Shown: positions 34,159 to 42,345 of the stretch, one piece after another | Layout of the letters: the number at the start of each line of letters is the position of its first letter | Numbering within the stretch: the stretch's first letter is position 1 | Assembly: GCF_001613805.1 (NCBI RefSeq) | Contig: NZ_LPVY01000019.1 | Span: 1 to 47,321 of the forward strand | Direction of reading: 5' to 3' | Source: Thalassospira lucentensis | GTDB lineage: Bacteria; Pseudomonadota; Alphaproteobacteria; Rhodospirillales; Thalassospiraceae | Length of the DNA stretch: 47,321 nt | Made by a program: the position numbers and the translations under genes | Notes under the pieces: generated by a model | Told to the model about the DNA's origin: nothing | What the model saw: only the letters and a program-made list of their open reading frames with translations | Database searches by the model: none

Positions 34159-36362
34159 TGCAGCCACCCCCAATTCCCAAGGCAGGCGGATTTCACGCCA
34201 TTTGTGTGAGAAGGGTAAGACCAGCCAGAAGAGGGAAATCCGACGCGGACATAGCCTTGGAAACTTCCGTCGGCATCTGATCCGCCAGTGTAATATTTGG
34301 CTTTGACCGGGGAATAGGCATTGTACGTCGTGCAGGTGTTAGAGGCCGTGCCGATAACCTCACCATCTTCACGAATGGTCTTGCGTGTTCCGACAGAGCT
34401 TGTACTGGTGCAGTGATAAGCGGCGTCATAAACGTGCGCATAGTTTTCAAACACACCACATGGACCACTGGATTTGTTCGAAGAAACCGGGTTTTCAAAC
34501 CGTCCATGCGTTACAGCAGCCCACGTAAATTCATTGTAGCATTTGTTCCCAAGACTGAGTGGGTCAGCTTCACCAATGACGACTTTGTGCACCGAGCCGT
34601 CCGGGCGGTCATAGGATTGCACCAAGTCCCGAGCGTCAAAACGGGTGCAGCCTTCATAAAAATGCTCGCCGTTTGTTGCAGGCGCTTCGCCTGAATAGAT
34701 ATAGGCGGTCTGCGGTTCACCCGGCAGAACTTCACTGGTCTTGATGTTGTAGCGCCCCCTTGGGGTGCCTTCGATATAAACCGTAGTCAGGCGATAGGCG
34801 AATAGCTGGTCATCATGGTTTTGCCAGCCGGTGGTCTCGACCTGATGTGGATAGGCAATCTCGCTGTCCTGACATTCCGTGACATATTGCGGAACGCCAT
34901 CCAGCAGATAATAAAACCGCTCACGACCATAACTGGTGCCAGCCGCCAGATCATGGTTCCAGAGTGAAGGATTGTCACAGCCATCAATCGTCGATTGGAT
35001 GGCAATATTGGTGCTGTCGGGTTTGCATTCGGTGATGAATTGCTCAACCCCGTTGACCACGATCTGCTTGCGGCTTTGGCGGGTGACTGTGCCTGCTGCC
35101 TGATCAATGATCGGTGCGCAGACTTCCTGACCGGCAGCGTTCTTGTAAACCGTTTCGTGCGGGTACTCCGTGCCATTGTCCGAGCAGGCATTTGCCTGCC
35201 AGGTGGTGCCGTTCAGCTCATAGATATGGCGACCGGTCTGATAGGAGCGACCAGCGGCAAAATCATGCCGGATCGAACAGCCATCGATAACCGAGACGAG
35301 TGGAACAGCCGCCAGTTCCTCTGAAGGTTCGCAGCTTCTCACCTGAACTTCATTGTTGCTGGCATTGACATACACGAGGGACGCCTGCGGGACGGCCATC
35401 ATTTCGTTGTAATCAAGATAGACCGAGCAGGCCGAGGTCTTCTCGGTGATGTCAAAGACCTTGTCTTCATCCTTCAGACAATCGGTGACTTCCTGACGGT
35501 TGCCGCCACCATCGGTGTAATAAAGCAGATATTGTGCGGTTGCCTGACGTGTTTCCATATCGACGGTATCGCCGCAAACTGAATAGCTGCGATCCAGCGG
35601 ATAGCGATCTGCACCATCCTCACAGGCACCTGCTCTCACATTGCCGTCTTCGGTGGTTTCCACCCGGCTTTGCTGGACCGCAACAAGCTGGGCTAGGTCA
35701 ACGCGAATGTTGCAGCCTTCTGTTGTGACACGCACGGTCGGTGCGCTTCTATCTTCCTCAACATCAAGGGCCGCCGGTGTGGAATAACCTGCCGCATCGG
35801 CATTCTTGGATGCGTTCGATCCGACAGTGTTGGAGGCACCGGTATCGGCTTCGGCGGTTTCGGTTTCCTTTTCTTCCTTGTCGTCCTCTTCTTCGACATC
35901 ATTCAAGCGCTGCAGGGCTGCAATCAGGGCTTCCTGATTGCCTTCGATGGTGACAGGCGAGGCCGGATCAAGCTCGGGGCTGTCCATATCGAACTGCGCG
36001 ACAAAATCGTTTGAATCGAGCGGTTCGGATCTGCCGTCTTTCTCAACACCGGTCAGAACCAGTTGCGCGATCAGGCTGTCTTCGTAATTGACATAGCGGG
36101 CATAGGCCTTGGCCGTTACGCCCTCGGTCAGTTTGGGCGGCGCACCGGGCACATCGACCAGACCGAGATCAATCGCCATCGGTTCGTTTTCCGAGACGGC
36201 GGTGCGGGTTTTGGCGCGGGTGACGATATTGACCTTGCGCACCATTTCCTCGATGCCGGGCTCGGCCTGAGAGGATGTTGTTTCTTGCTGTGCCAACTGA
36301 GCCAGTGCCGGGGACACCAGACAGGATGACAGGAGCAAACACCAAAGCGTTCGTTTGTTCAT
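34155..36362 (-). CDS. Large Cys-rich secreted protein in the virB locus
   Basis: A 735-residue protein. A signal peptide (KRTLWCLLLSSCLVSPALAQ) is followed by a polar, acidic region (about 25-205). Then come several related modules of about 60-80 residues with pattern GC(S/N)IR.D followed by YxxxxR and C; for example DGCSIRHDFAAGRSYQTGRH and DGCDNPSLWNHDLAAGTSYG. The last 150 residues are Cys-, Tyr- and Gly-rich. It is likely periplasmic or surface exposed with many disulfides. It is placed between virB10 and virB11 with ATGA overlap to virB11. I do not know a VirB homologue. A pilus-associated adhesin or mating-pair stabiliser, by analogy with Cys-rich TraN, is inference. Confidence 0.75.
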   Translation of the reverse strand: MNKRTLWCLLLSSCLVSPALAQLAQQETTSSQAEPGIEEMVRKVNIVTRAKTRTAVSENEPMAIDLGLVDVPGAPPKLTEGVTAKAYARYVNYEDSLIAQLVLTGVEKDGRSEPLDSNDFVAQFDMDSPELDPASPVTIEGNQEALIAALQRLNDVEEEDDKEEKETETAEADTGASNTVGSNASKNADAAGYSTPAALDVEEDRSAPTVRVTTEGCNIRVDLAQLVAVQQSRVETTEDGNVRAGACEDGADRYPLDRSYSVCGDTVDMETRQATAQYLLYYTDGGGNRQEVTDCLKDEDKVFDITEKTSACSVYLDYNEMMAVPQASLVYVNASNNEVQVRSCEPSEELAAVPLVSVIDGCSIRHDFAAGRSYQTGRHIYELNGTTWQANACSDNGTEYPHETVYKNAAGQEVCAPIIDQAAGTVTRQSRKQIVVNGVEQFITECKPDSTNIAIQSTIDGCDNPSLWNHDLAAGTSYGRERFYYLLDGVPQYVTECQDSEIAYPHQVETTGWQNHDDQLFAYRLTTVYIEGTPRGRYNIKTSEVLPGEPQTAYIYSGEAPATNGEHFYEGCTRFDARDLVQSYDRPDGSVHKVVIGEADPLSLGNKCYNEFTWAAVTHGRFENPVSSNKSSGPCGVFENYAHVYDAAYHCTSTSSVGTRKTIREDGEVIGTASNTCTTYNAYSPVKAKYYTGGSDADGSFQGYVRVGFPSSGWSYPSHTNGVKSACLGNWGWLQ

Positions 36363-36366
36363 GCTT

Positions 36367-37458
36367 CTACTCCACATTTGCGATGTACCAGTCCGTTGCC
36401 GGACGGATCTGAAGGCGGGTGCCTTGCGGGATGGTGATGATGGGTTGCAGCGAGAGCGTCTCTTCAAGGACGCTGGCGCTGATTTCGCCAAAGCGGGTCG
36501 AGAGCTCTTCGGCGGCTTTTTCGGAAGCCGCCGTTGCGACTTCGCCGTCGCTGTCCTCGGATTTTGTTGAGGCCGCGGCATAGCGAACGGCGGTCGAAAT
36601 GCCGGTCAGCATGAAGGCGGTGCCATAGCGCTCCCAGAAGCGGCGCTCCACGTCGCCAGTGGCCCCTTGGCGGCCCTGAATGTCGCCGATGGAGGAGGCA
36701 AGCTGGCGGATCTCGGCACGATGTCCGGCAATCAGGATCCGCTCGCAGGCAATCGAAAGGCGTGAGCTGCCCATATCCTTGGGCGGGTCGTAATTGCAGA
36801 TCAGGCGCGATCCTTTGGGGATCAGGACATTGCGCCCGTGATAGCCATAAACATCGCGGGCCGACTGGACGATCACGGTGCCTGTCGCGTCACCGCCGAC
36901 CTGGCTGTTGATCCCGGTTTCCAGAATGACCGTGATGTAACGATCTGCCGTAATGATCCGGCTGTTATCGACCGGTAAGGTCGATGTGCGGCGCGGCCCT
37001 TCATAATCCGCCTTGTCGTTTTCACCGACGGGTAGGTCGAGCGGATCCATGGCCGCAGGTGCGCTCATGCCGGGCAGGGCATTGTTGCGCGAAAAACCGG
37101 GCATCTCATCAGACTGCCATGCCGGAGTGCCCCAGTTTGACGACAGGGAAACGCGATGTTGCCAGGCGGCTTCCAATGCCCTGCGATAGGGATCTGGCGC
37201 GGGAGGTTCGGAGACCGGTTCAGGTTGAGGATCTGGTGCGGGTGCCGGAGCAGGTTCTTGTTCCGGTTTGGCTTCCTTGATGATGATTGGTGGCATCGCC
37301 GGGGCAGGAGCTGCGGGTGCTGGCGGCGGCGGTGCCGGAAGTGCCCAGACCGATGGATCATCAGCAGGCAAGGTTGGCGGCTCATTGATCACCGGTTCAG
37401 CGCACACGCCACCAAAGGTCAGGCCAAGAACCAGAGCGACATCGCAAAATGCACTCAT
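36367..37458 (-). CDS. virB10: VirB10/TrbI core channel protein
   Basis: A 363-residue protein with a hydrophobic N-terminus, a Pro/Ala/Glu-rich spacer (about 45-85) and a VirB10 beta-barrel domain (VILETGINSQVGGDATGTVI, VYGYHGRNVLIPKGSRLICN). It bridges the inner and outer membranes. The N-terminus is short for a VirB10 and reads more like a signal peptide than a cytoplasmic tail, which is unusual. Confidence 0.92.
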   Translation of the reverse strand: MSAFCDVALVLGLTFGGVCAEPVINEPPTLPADDPSVWALPAPPPPAPAAPAPAMPPIIIKEAKPEQEPAPAPAPDPQPEPVSEPPAPDPYRRALEAAWQHRVSLSSNWGTPAWQSDEMPGFSRNNALPGMSAPAAMDPLDLPVGENDKADYEGPRRTSTLPVDNSRIITADRYITVILETGINSQVGGDATGTVIVQSARDVYGYHGRNVLIPKGSRLICNYDPPKDMGSSRLSIACERILIAGHRAEIRQLASSIGDIQGRQGATGDVERRFWERYGTAFMLTGISTAVRYAAASTKSEDSDGEVATAASEKAAEELSTRFGEISASVLEETLSLQPIITIPQGTRLQIRPATDWYIANVE

Positions 37459-38537
37459 GCTGCGTCCCCGGTATATTCAATGCAGAGGAAGCTTTGACCG
37501 CTTTTAAGCGTGATCAGTGGTCGGGTGCTTTCAATGATGTAGGTCTCACCCTGGACGCGGGTATTGACCAACTCATCAATGCCATCGACCACCACATAGG
37601 CCGTCGGCAGTTCGACATCCTTCCAGCGTTTGCCAAAGCGGATATAGGTGAAGTGATCATCCCGAAAGACCGTTTCCGGTCGGAGTGTTTCATCGCCCCA
37701 GAGATCATAGTCCCCCCAGCCGTGCAGGGCGTTCGGGTCGAACGGGGATTGTGCAACAAAGTCATCGGCAGGTGTGCCGGGGTTGGTGGCACTCAGTCCG
37801 ACAATCGCACTGTCGATGGCAGCAGACTTATTGCTTTGCCCCGGAACAGACATCGCCGGAAGGGCCGGGTTTCCTTTGTCGTCCAAAACACCGGCAAAGC
37901 CGGGAACTGCCGGATCGCCATCAATCTGCACGGCCCCTTCAATGCGCACAATCAGATCGGGCACATTGACCGAATTGAAACTCTCGGCACGCAGATAGAA
38001 CGGATAGACCGCACCGGACTTGCCATAGACAACCAGCGACGTATCGTAGCCATAGCCGCTGGGGCGGACTGCAAGACGGCGTTCACCGCGTGGTTTGACC
38101 GAGAACCCGCCATCATCCCCCAGATCGACGGCTTCGATGATCTCGCCGCGTGGCAGTTCAACAACCGTGACCATGAACTCGCGGGTGCGGACTTTATAGG
38201 TGCAGCCATCGCACAGCTCTGTGCTGTAAACCGCATCCTCGGGATCAGCCTGGTCCCAAACATCCTGAACCTGTCCGCTGGTGCGTGGGCGGCTCATCGC
38301 ATTGAAGTAACCCTCATTCTGATCGCGCGCCTGATCAACCACACTATCGGGTACCGGCATGGCCGGAGAGGATTGTTGTGGGATGGTTTGCGCACTGGTA
38401 AAGGGCTGCTGTGATTGGTTCGGCATCGGTGGGCGCGCTGCGGTCTGAGCATTGGCGCGGTGATAGCCAAGAATGAGGACCGCCAAAATCAGGCTGCCCA
38501 GCACGAGATGGAAAACAAGATTGGTCAGGCGTTTCAT
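37455..38537 (-). CDS. virB9: VirB9/CagX outer-membrane core protein
   Basis: A 360-residue protein. It has a hydrophobic N-terminus ending ANA-Q, a Pro/Gln-rich stretch and a CxxC pair (LCDGCTYK). The VirB9 domain contains FMVTVVELPRGE, VKPRGERRLAVRPS, and the C-terminal FGKRWKDVELPTAYVVVD. It forms the outer-membrane ring with VirB7 and VirB10. Coupled by ATGA overlaps on both sides. Confidence 0.9.
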   Translation of the reverse strand: MKRLTNLVFHLVLGSLILAVLILGYHRANAQTAARPPMPNQSQQPFTSAQTIPQQSSPAMPVPDSVVDQARDQNEGYFNAMSRPRTSGQVQDVWDQADPEDAVYSTELCDGCTYKVRTREFMVTVVELPRGEIIEAVDLGDDGGFSVKPRGERRLAVRPSGYGYDTSLVVYGKSGAVYPFYLRAESFNSVNVPDLIVRIEGAVQIDGDPAVPGFAGVLDDKGNPALPAMSVPGQSNKSAAIDSAIVGLSATNPGTPADDFVAQSPFDPNALHGWGDYDLWGDETLRPETVFRDDHFTYIRFGKRWKDVELPTAYVVVDGIDELVNTRVQGETYIIESTRPLITLKSGQSFLCIEYTGDAA

Positions 38538-39262
38538 GACGCGCCTCTTTCTCTAAGCACCATGTCGAGCACGGTGACGCCAAAGGGATTGGTGTATTTG
38601 TCGGCTTCGGAGACGTTCTGCGGGCGGGTGGCCAACGTCAGGTAAGCGCGCAAGGCTTTGCGCGAGATCTCTCTGCCGCGCCGATGATCGATCTGGATGA
38701 AATCGACCGCGTATTTATGGTCTGACGACAAGGTGGCGATGGGATCGATGGAAACGATCCGGACTTCGCGCTCGATCCCTTTCTCAAGGGCCTCGGTGAT
38801 CAGGCCACTATCGATCCGCTCGCGCTTGAAGCGTTCCCAGAAGCTGGCATCAGAAAGTCTGGATGCTTCGCGCTGGCGCTCTTGTTGTGTGACTGGATCA
38901 ATCTCGTTGGTGATCAGAACGAAACGCTTGGCCTGGGCTTCAAGAAAGACTTCAAAACCTTCGACCTTCTTGCTGACAGGTTCGACAACATAAGTGCGAT
39001 CATCCGGGCCATAGGTCCGGACCAGGGCAATCTCGGTTTCCTTGAGCGGTACGAGATGCGCAACGGTTTGCACCAGAACGACGACGCCAGCGCCAAGCAC
39101 AATGTTGGTCCCGGCAGACAGGCGCAGCATCCAGGCGAGCCTACGATGGCTGGCCTGAAAGCTGAATGGATCTGCAGCGACGGTGGTTTTATGCGTTGAC
39201 GCCGCTTTGACCATCGACTTGCGACCGTTGTCGCGTTTGCCGATGCGCCCTAGCCAAGCCAT
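38534..39262 (-). CDS. virB8: VirB8 inner-membrane assembly protein
   Basis: A 242-residue protein. It has a cytoplasmic N-tail, one membrane helix (about 45-67) and a periplasmic NTF2-like domain. The latter contains ALVRTYGPDDRTYVVEPV, SFWERFKRERIDSGL and the closing NPFGVTVLDM. ATG follows GAGGG and overlaps the lipoprotein gene by 13 bases. Confidence 0.9.
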   Translation of the reverse strand: MAWLGRIGKRDNGRKSMVKAASTHKTTVAADPFSFQASHRRLAWMLRLSAGTNIVLGAGVVVLVQTVAHLVPLKETEIALVRTYGPDDRTYVVEPVSKKVEGFEVFLEAQAKRFVLITNEIDPVTQQERQREASRLSDASFWERFKRERIDSGLITEALEKGIEREVRIVSIDPIATLSSDHKYAVDFIQIDHRRGREISRKALRAYLTLATRPQNVSEADKYTNPFGVTVLDMVLRERGAS

Positions 39263-39435
39263 GAGAAACCCTCGCCATTGAACTCGACCGGATCGCAGAC
39301 GCACGGGCTGAGTTTCATTTCATCGGTGCCGGTCCCGTCTTTGGGGATCTCTCGGTCTCTTGAAACGGAGACGCAGCCCGAAAGGAGAACGACAAGGCAC
39401 AGCATTGGAAGGAGACGTAATGGGATCAGGCGCAT
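39250..39435 (-). CDS. virB7: VirB7-like lipoprotein (61 aa)
   Basis: The signal ends in a lipobox VVLLSGCVS, giving an acylated C21. The short mature tail has two more Cys (SPCVCDPVEF). Size and position just before virB8 fit VirB7, which anchors the core complex to the outer membrane. Confidence 0.75.
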   Translation of the reverse strand: MRLIPLRLLPMLCLVVLLSGCVSVSRDREIPKDGTGTDEMKLSPCVCDPVEFNGEGFSWLG

Positions 39436-39719
39436 GGCTGCGATCCTTTCTGTTTGGTGGCGGTCGGGGAGGATGAAGCGCCCAAGCCAAGAAAAAGCCT
39501 GACAAGGGCAAGGACGATGGATAGGGCGATCCAGATATGAACGGCACTGCGCATCAGGCCGGCCAACTGGTCTGCATCGACTTCGCGAAGGGCCATGACA
39601 AAAACGATCAGGCTTTCCGGTGAAAACATGCCGGTCAGAACCAGTAGCCAGAGCGCAACGAGGGGAAAAACGGCGATGATCAGAACGACATCACGCAGGA
39701 ATTTCTTGAGCCGGTTCAT
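39426..39719 (-). CDS. Small two-helix membrane protein of the virB operon
   Basis: A 97-residue protein with hydrophobic helices at about 10-32 and 58-80 and a Ser/Thr/Lys tail. ATGA overlap with virB6 and 10-base overlap with virB7 show it belongs to the operon. It is not assignable to a standard VirB; a VirB6 partner or exclusion function is possible. Confidence 0.65.
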   Translation of the reverse strand: MNRLKKFLRDVVLIIAVFPLVALWLLVLTGMFSPESLIVFVMALREVDADQLAGLMRSAVHIWIALSIVLALVRLFLGLGASSSPTATKQKGSQPCA

Positions 39720-40849
39720 GGCTTGCCTCCCCGATCAAAGGTCGGTGTCTTGAGGCGTTCCATGACGGCATTCTTGGCCGAGACCAAGCTGTCCTTTGCC
39801 GCTCCTGCTGCTCCAACCGGATTGCGGGCGGCTCCCGCACCCAAGAGAACAGCATCAAGTGCCGCAGAAGCACCGCCCGGTGCGTATTTCTTGGCGGCAT
39901 TGACAAGGGAGAGGCCGGTTGCGGTCATGCCAGCTGTAATGACGGCGGCAGCCTGATTGGTCAGTTGGGATCCGGCAATCGAGTTAGCCATGCCGGTGGC
40001 CTCAGCCATAAAGGCTGTGCCCATCCAGCCAAGAACGATGGCAACCCACAGGCCCGGATTGTCGATTGATGTGATCTCACGAACATTCTCGGTGTTTTGG
40101 ATATCAAGCGACGCTGCGCCATAGAGACACAATGCCAGAGCCAGCGTTGAGCCAAACAGCACCATAAAAGCGGCGAAGACGGTTCGAACCCCCGTGATCG
40201 CCATGCCCCGTCCCCAACCGAACCCGACGGCAAGCATCAGGATTGGAGAGAGGGCGGAGAACATCATCACGCGGAAGATGCTGACCACTACCTGACTGAA
40301 ATAGACAATGATCAGGATGATGTAGGGTAGGGCGAGCAGGACGCCGTAGACCCCGGCCATCAGATTGCCGAGCGAAATCGAAGCCCAGATCTCAAAGGCG
40401 ATGCGAAGTACGCTCATCAAGCCTTGTTCGGCGACATAGACCAGCTGCGCCATACCACCCAGCGAAGAGGCTTCGCTAGGAATTTTGGCGCTTGCGATGC
40501 CACCTTCCATCCCGGCAGATAGCACCACCCCGGCAGCACTACCCATCGTTGATAAAGCCATCTGATAGATGGAATTTACGAGAGTGGGCCCTTGCCCGCC
40601 GAGCAGCAGACCGGCTATAGTAATGAAGGCAAATTCATGAGCGAATCCAATCAGATCGCCCTTTCCCATGATCATCTTGCCGCCATGAATAACGATCCAT
40701 AGACCAACGACGGAGAGATAGATGAACCACATGGGTTCGAGCAGCACACTGCTCAGGTTCTGGGTAAAACTGTTTGCCAGATCAACATACTCCGTCACCA
40801 CGTCGCATGTCAGGCAGGTGATGTCGTCGGTTCTACCGGTTGCGCTCAT
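39716..40849 (-). CDS. virB6: VirB6/TrbL polytopic channel protein
   Basis: A 377-residue protein with at least six hydrophobic helices between about 40 and 300, then an Ala-rich polar tail. It contains ALSPILMLAVGFGWGRGMAI and WVAIVLGWMGTAFMAEATGM, as in the inner-membrane pore subunit. It is preceded by a non-standard 460-base spacer in the operon, where an antiparallel ORF lies. Confidence 0.88.
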   Translation of the reverse strand: MSATGRTDDITCLTCDVVTEYVDLANSFTQNLSSVLLEPMWFIYLSVVGLWIVIHGGKMIMGKGDLIGFAHEFAFITIAGLLLGGQGPTLVNSIYQMALSTMGSAAGVVLSAGMEGGIASAKIPSEASSLGGMAQLVYVAEQGLMSVLRIAFEIWASISLGNLMAGVYGVLLALPYIILIIVYFSQVVVSIFRVMMFSALSPILMLAVGFGWGRGMAITGVRTVFAAFMVLFGSTLALALCLYGAASLDIQNTENVREITSIDNPGLWVAIVLGWMGTAFMAEATGMANSIAGSQLTNQAAAVITAGMTATGLSLVNAAKKYAPGGASAALDAVLLGAGAARNPVGAAGAAKDSLVSAKNAVMERLKTPTFDRGGKP

Positions 40850-41306
40850 ATCATTGGTCTTTCTTACTGGTACGCCAGTGCGTGCGCAGATATTTGCGCA
40901 GCAAAGCGATTACTTGGATTGGGGGTATGCAGTGTCTGTTTGGTCTGAACTTCAGACAGGTGCTGAGTTCGATGATGAATGGGCGAAAGTCATGCCTGCC
41001 TATGAAGCGAATAAAGCTATCGTTTCGGGTCCGCGCGGTGAGGTTCTGCAGCGCTTGGCAAAACATCCCGACGGTGATTTGATCAAGCGAGGCCACGACT
41101 TGGACCGCGTCTACCAAGTTTGGAAACACGTCTACCGGGCTGTCACCAACAAGGACAAAGCGTTTGCTTGGAACGAATGGAAACAGGCCGGATCTTGTTG
41201 GACGATGGAGCAGCGAAACGTTTTCACGCATTCGTGCCGAGATCTTCCCGATTGGCGTACCGGGAATGATGTGAAACGCGACAACACGTTTTTGGCAGCA
41301 AACTAG
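40821..41306 (+). CDS. Antiparallel ORF inside the virB operon, possible secreted protein
   Basis: A 161-residue frame on the plus strand between virB5 and virB6, overlapping the start of virB6 by 29 bases. It has a hydrophobic N-terminus ending TPVRA-Q, then Trp-rich, charged sequence (DYLDWGYAVSVWSELQTGAE, GSCWTMEQ with two later Cys). This composition is more protein-like than the opposing minus frame (40851-41315). However, the minus frame fits the operon exactly: ATGA overlap with the virB5 stop and 1 base to the virB6 ATG. Which strand is read is unresolved; I favour plus on composition. Confidence 0.5.
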   Translation: MSSVLPVALISLVFLTGTPVRAQIFAQQSDYLDWGYAVSVWSELQTGAEFDDEWAKVMPAYEANKAIVSGPRGEVLQRLAKHPDGDLIKRGHDLDRVYQVWKHVYRAVTNKDKAFAWNEWKQAGSCWTMEQRNVFTHSCRDLPDWRTGNDVKRDNTFLAAN

Positions 41307-41311
41307 AGCAC

Positions 41312-42163
41312 TCATTCTGCCGCCTCCGCATCTTCACGCTGCTGGGGTGGTAGGTATTGCAGCAACATGGTCGACTGGATTTTGACCAACTGGGCCATCA
41401 GTTGCTGCTGTTGAACCTGCTGGCGATTTGACATCGCCATCCATTTGGCAATTGCCATCAGAAGCCGCTTCATATCCGCCGCACCATTGGTGGCAGCTTC
41501 GAGTTCTTCTATAGCCTGCTGGACTTCTTCCGTGCTTTGAACAGTCAAATCGCTCTGTGCGAGCCCGGTTGTAACCGCATCTTTGGAGAGTTCTTCGCGT
41601 CTGGCTTCGACCATGGCGCGGGCTTGCTGTTGGGCCTGCCATTTGGCTTTGTTGACTGGGTGATCCGGATCCGCCCAGACACCACTACCTGAACCGGATC
41701 CGCCGTTGGTCCCTTCAAACTCACTGCCCTCCGGGAAGGTCCAGGTCGAAGGATCGTTTGGATCAAACCAAAGCGATTTGCGATAGATGCTGCGACCCTC
41801 GCAGATGCTGAAGAAGTCGAGATCATCGAGATTCATGCCCGGCATCAGACCAGACAGATCCGGTGTCAGACATTGGATGTCACGCAAGATCCGGTTAGTG
41901 AGCTTTTGCATATTGAGCACGGGCAGCGCGATCTGTCCGGCGGCCCCGATGGCATCAATCGTGCCCTGTGCCTGAGCACTGAGTTTGGTCAGCCATTCTG
42001 TGTGCTGCTTGAGCTGATCGATCTGCTTTTGCATTTTGCTCAGCTGCTCGCCCAGTTTGGCGATGGCCGACACATCAATCACCGGATAGGTGGCATAAGC
42101 GATTGCTGGTGTTGCCAGAACAATCCCGAAGGCCAGAGCCACTGAACGCAGACGCCTGTTCAT
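41312..42163 (-). CDS. virB5: VirB5/TrbJ-like minor pilin
   Basis: A 283-residue protein. It has a signal peptide (ending AIAYA), a long helical part QLSKMQKQIDQLKQHTEWLT, the invariant LTNRILRDIQ region, and Gln-rich coiled-coil C-terminus. VirB5 caps the pilus tip. ATG after GGGAGG with ATGA overlap to upstream. Confidence 0.8.
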   Translation of the reverse strand: MNRRLRSVALAFGIVLATPAIAYATYPVIDVSAIAKLGEQLSKMQKQIDQLKQHTEWLTKLSAQAQGTIDAIGAAGQIALPVLNMQKLTNRILRDIQCLTPDLSGLMPGMNLDDLDFFSICEGRSIYRKSLWFDPNDPSTWTFPEGSEFEGTNGGSGSGSGVWADPDHPVNKAKWQAQQQARAMVEARREELSKDAVTTGLAQSDLTVQSTEEVQQAIEELEAATNGAADMKRLLMAIAKWMAMSNRQQVQQQQLMAQLVKIQSTMLLQYLPPQQREDAEAAE

Positions 42164-42345
42164 GACGCACCTCCCGTACGGAGAATGACGACAAGCAAAA
42201 GGATCAGGGTCGCACTGGTGGTGATTGGACAGTTCAACATGCCAATCAGGCCGATGACGCCGATGAGACTGGTAATGGCGATAGAGGCCAAAGGTACTTT
42301 CATCATGACCGGGTGATTGGTTCGGGTTACAGATGGCTCTGCCAT
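42160..42345 (-). CDS. Small membrane protein (61 aa) of virB operon
   Basis: MAEPSVTRTNHPVMMKVPLA, then two hydrophobic stretches (about 16-34, 39-55). It overlaps virB4 by 19 bases and virB5 by 4. It is positioned where no standard VirB is expected. It may be an accessory inner-membrane subunit. Confidence 0.65.
   Translation of the reverse strand: MAEPSVTRTNHPVMMKVPLASIAITSLIGVIGLIGMLNCPITTSATLILLLVVILRTGGAS

Noticed and set aside
37449..38414. 321-codon frame on the plus strand
   Set aside because: Antisense shadow of virB9.
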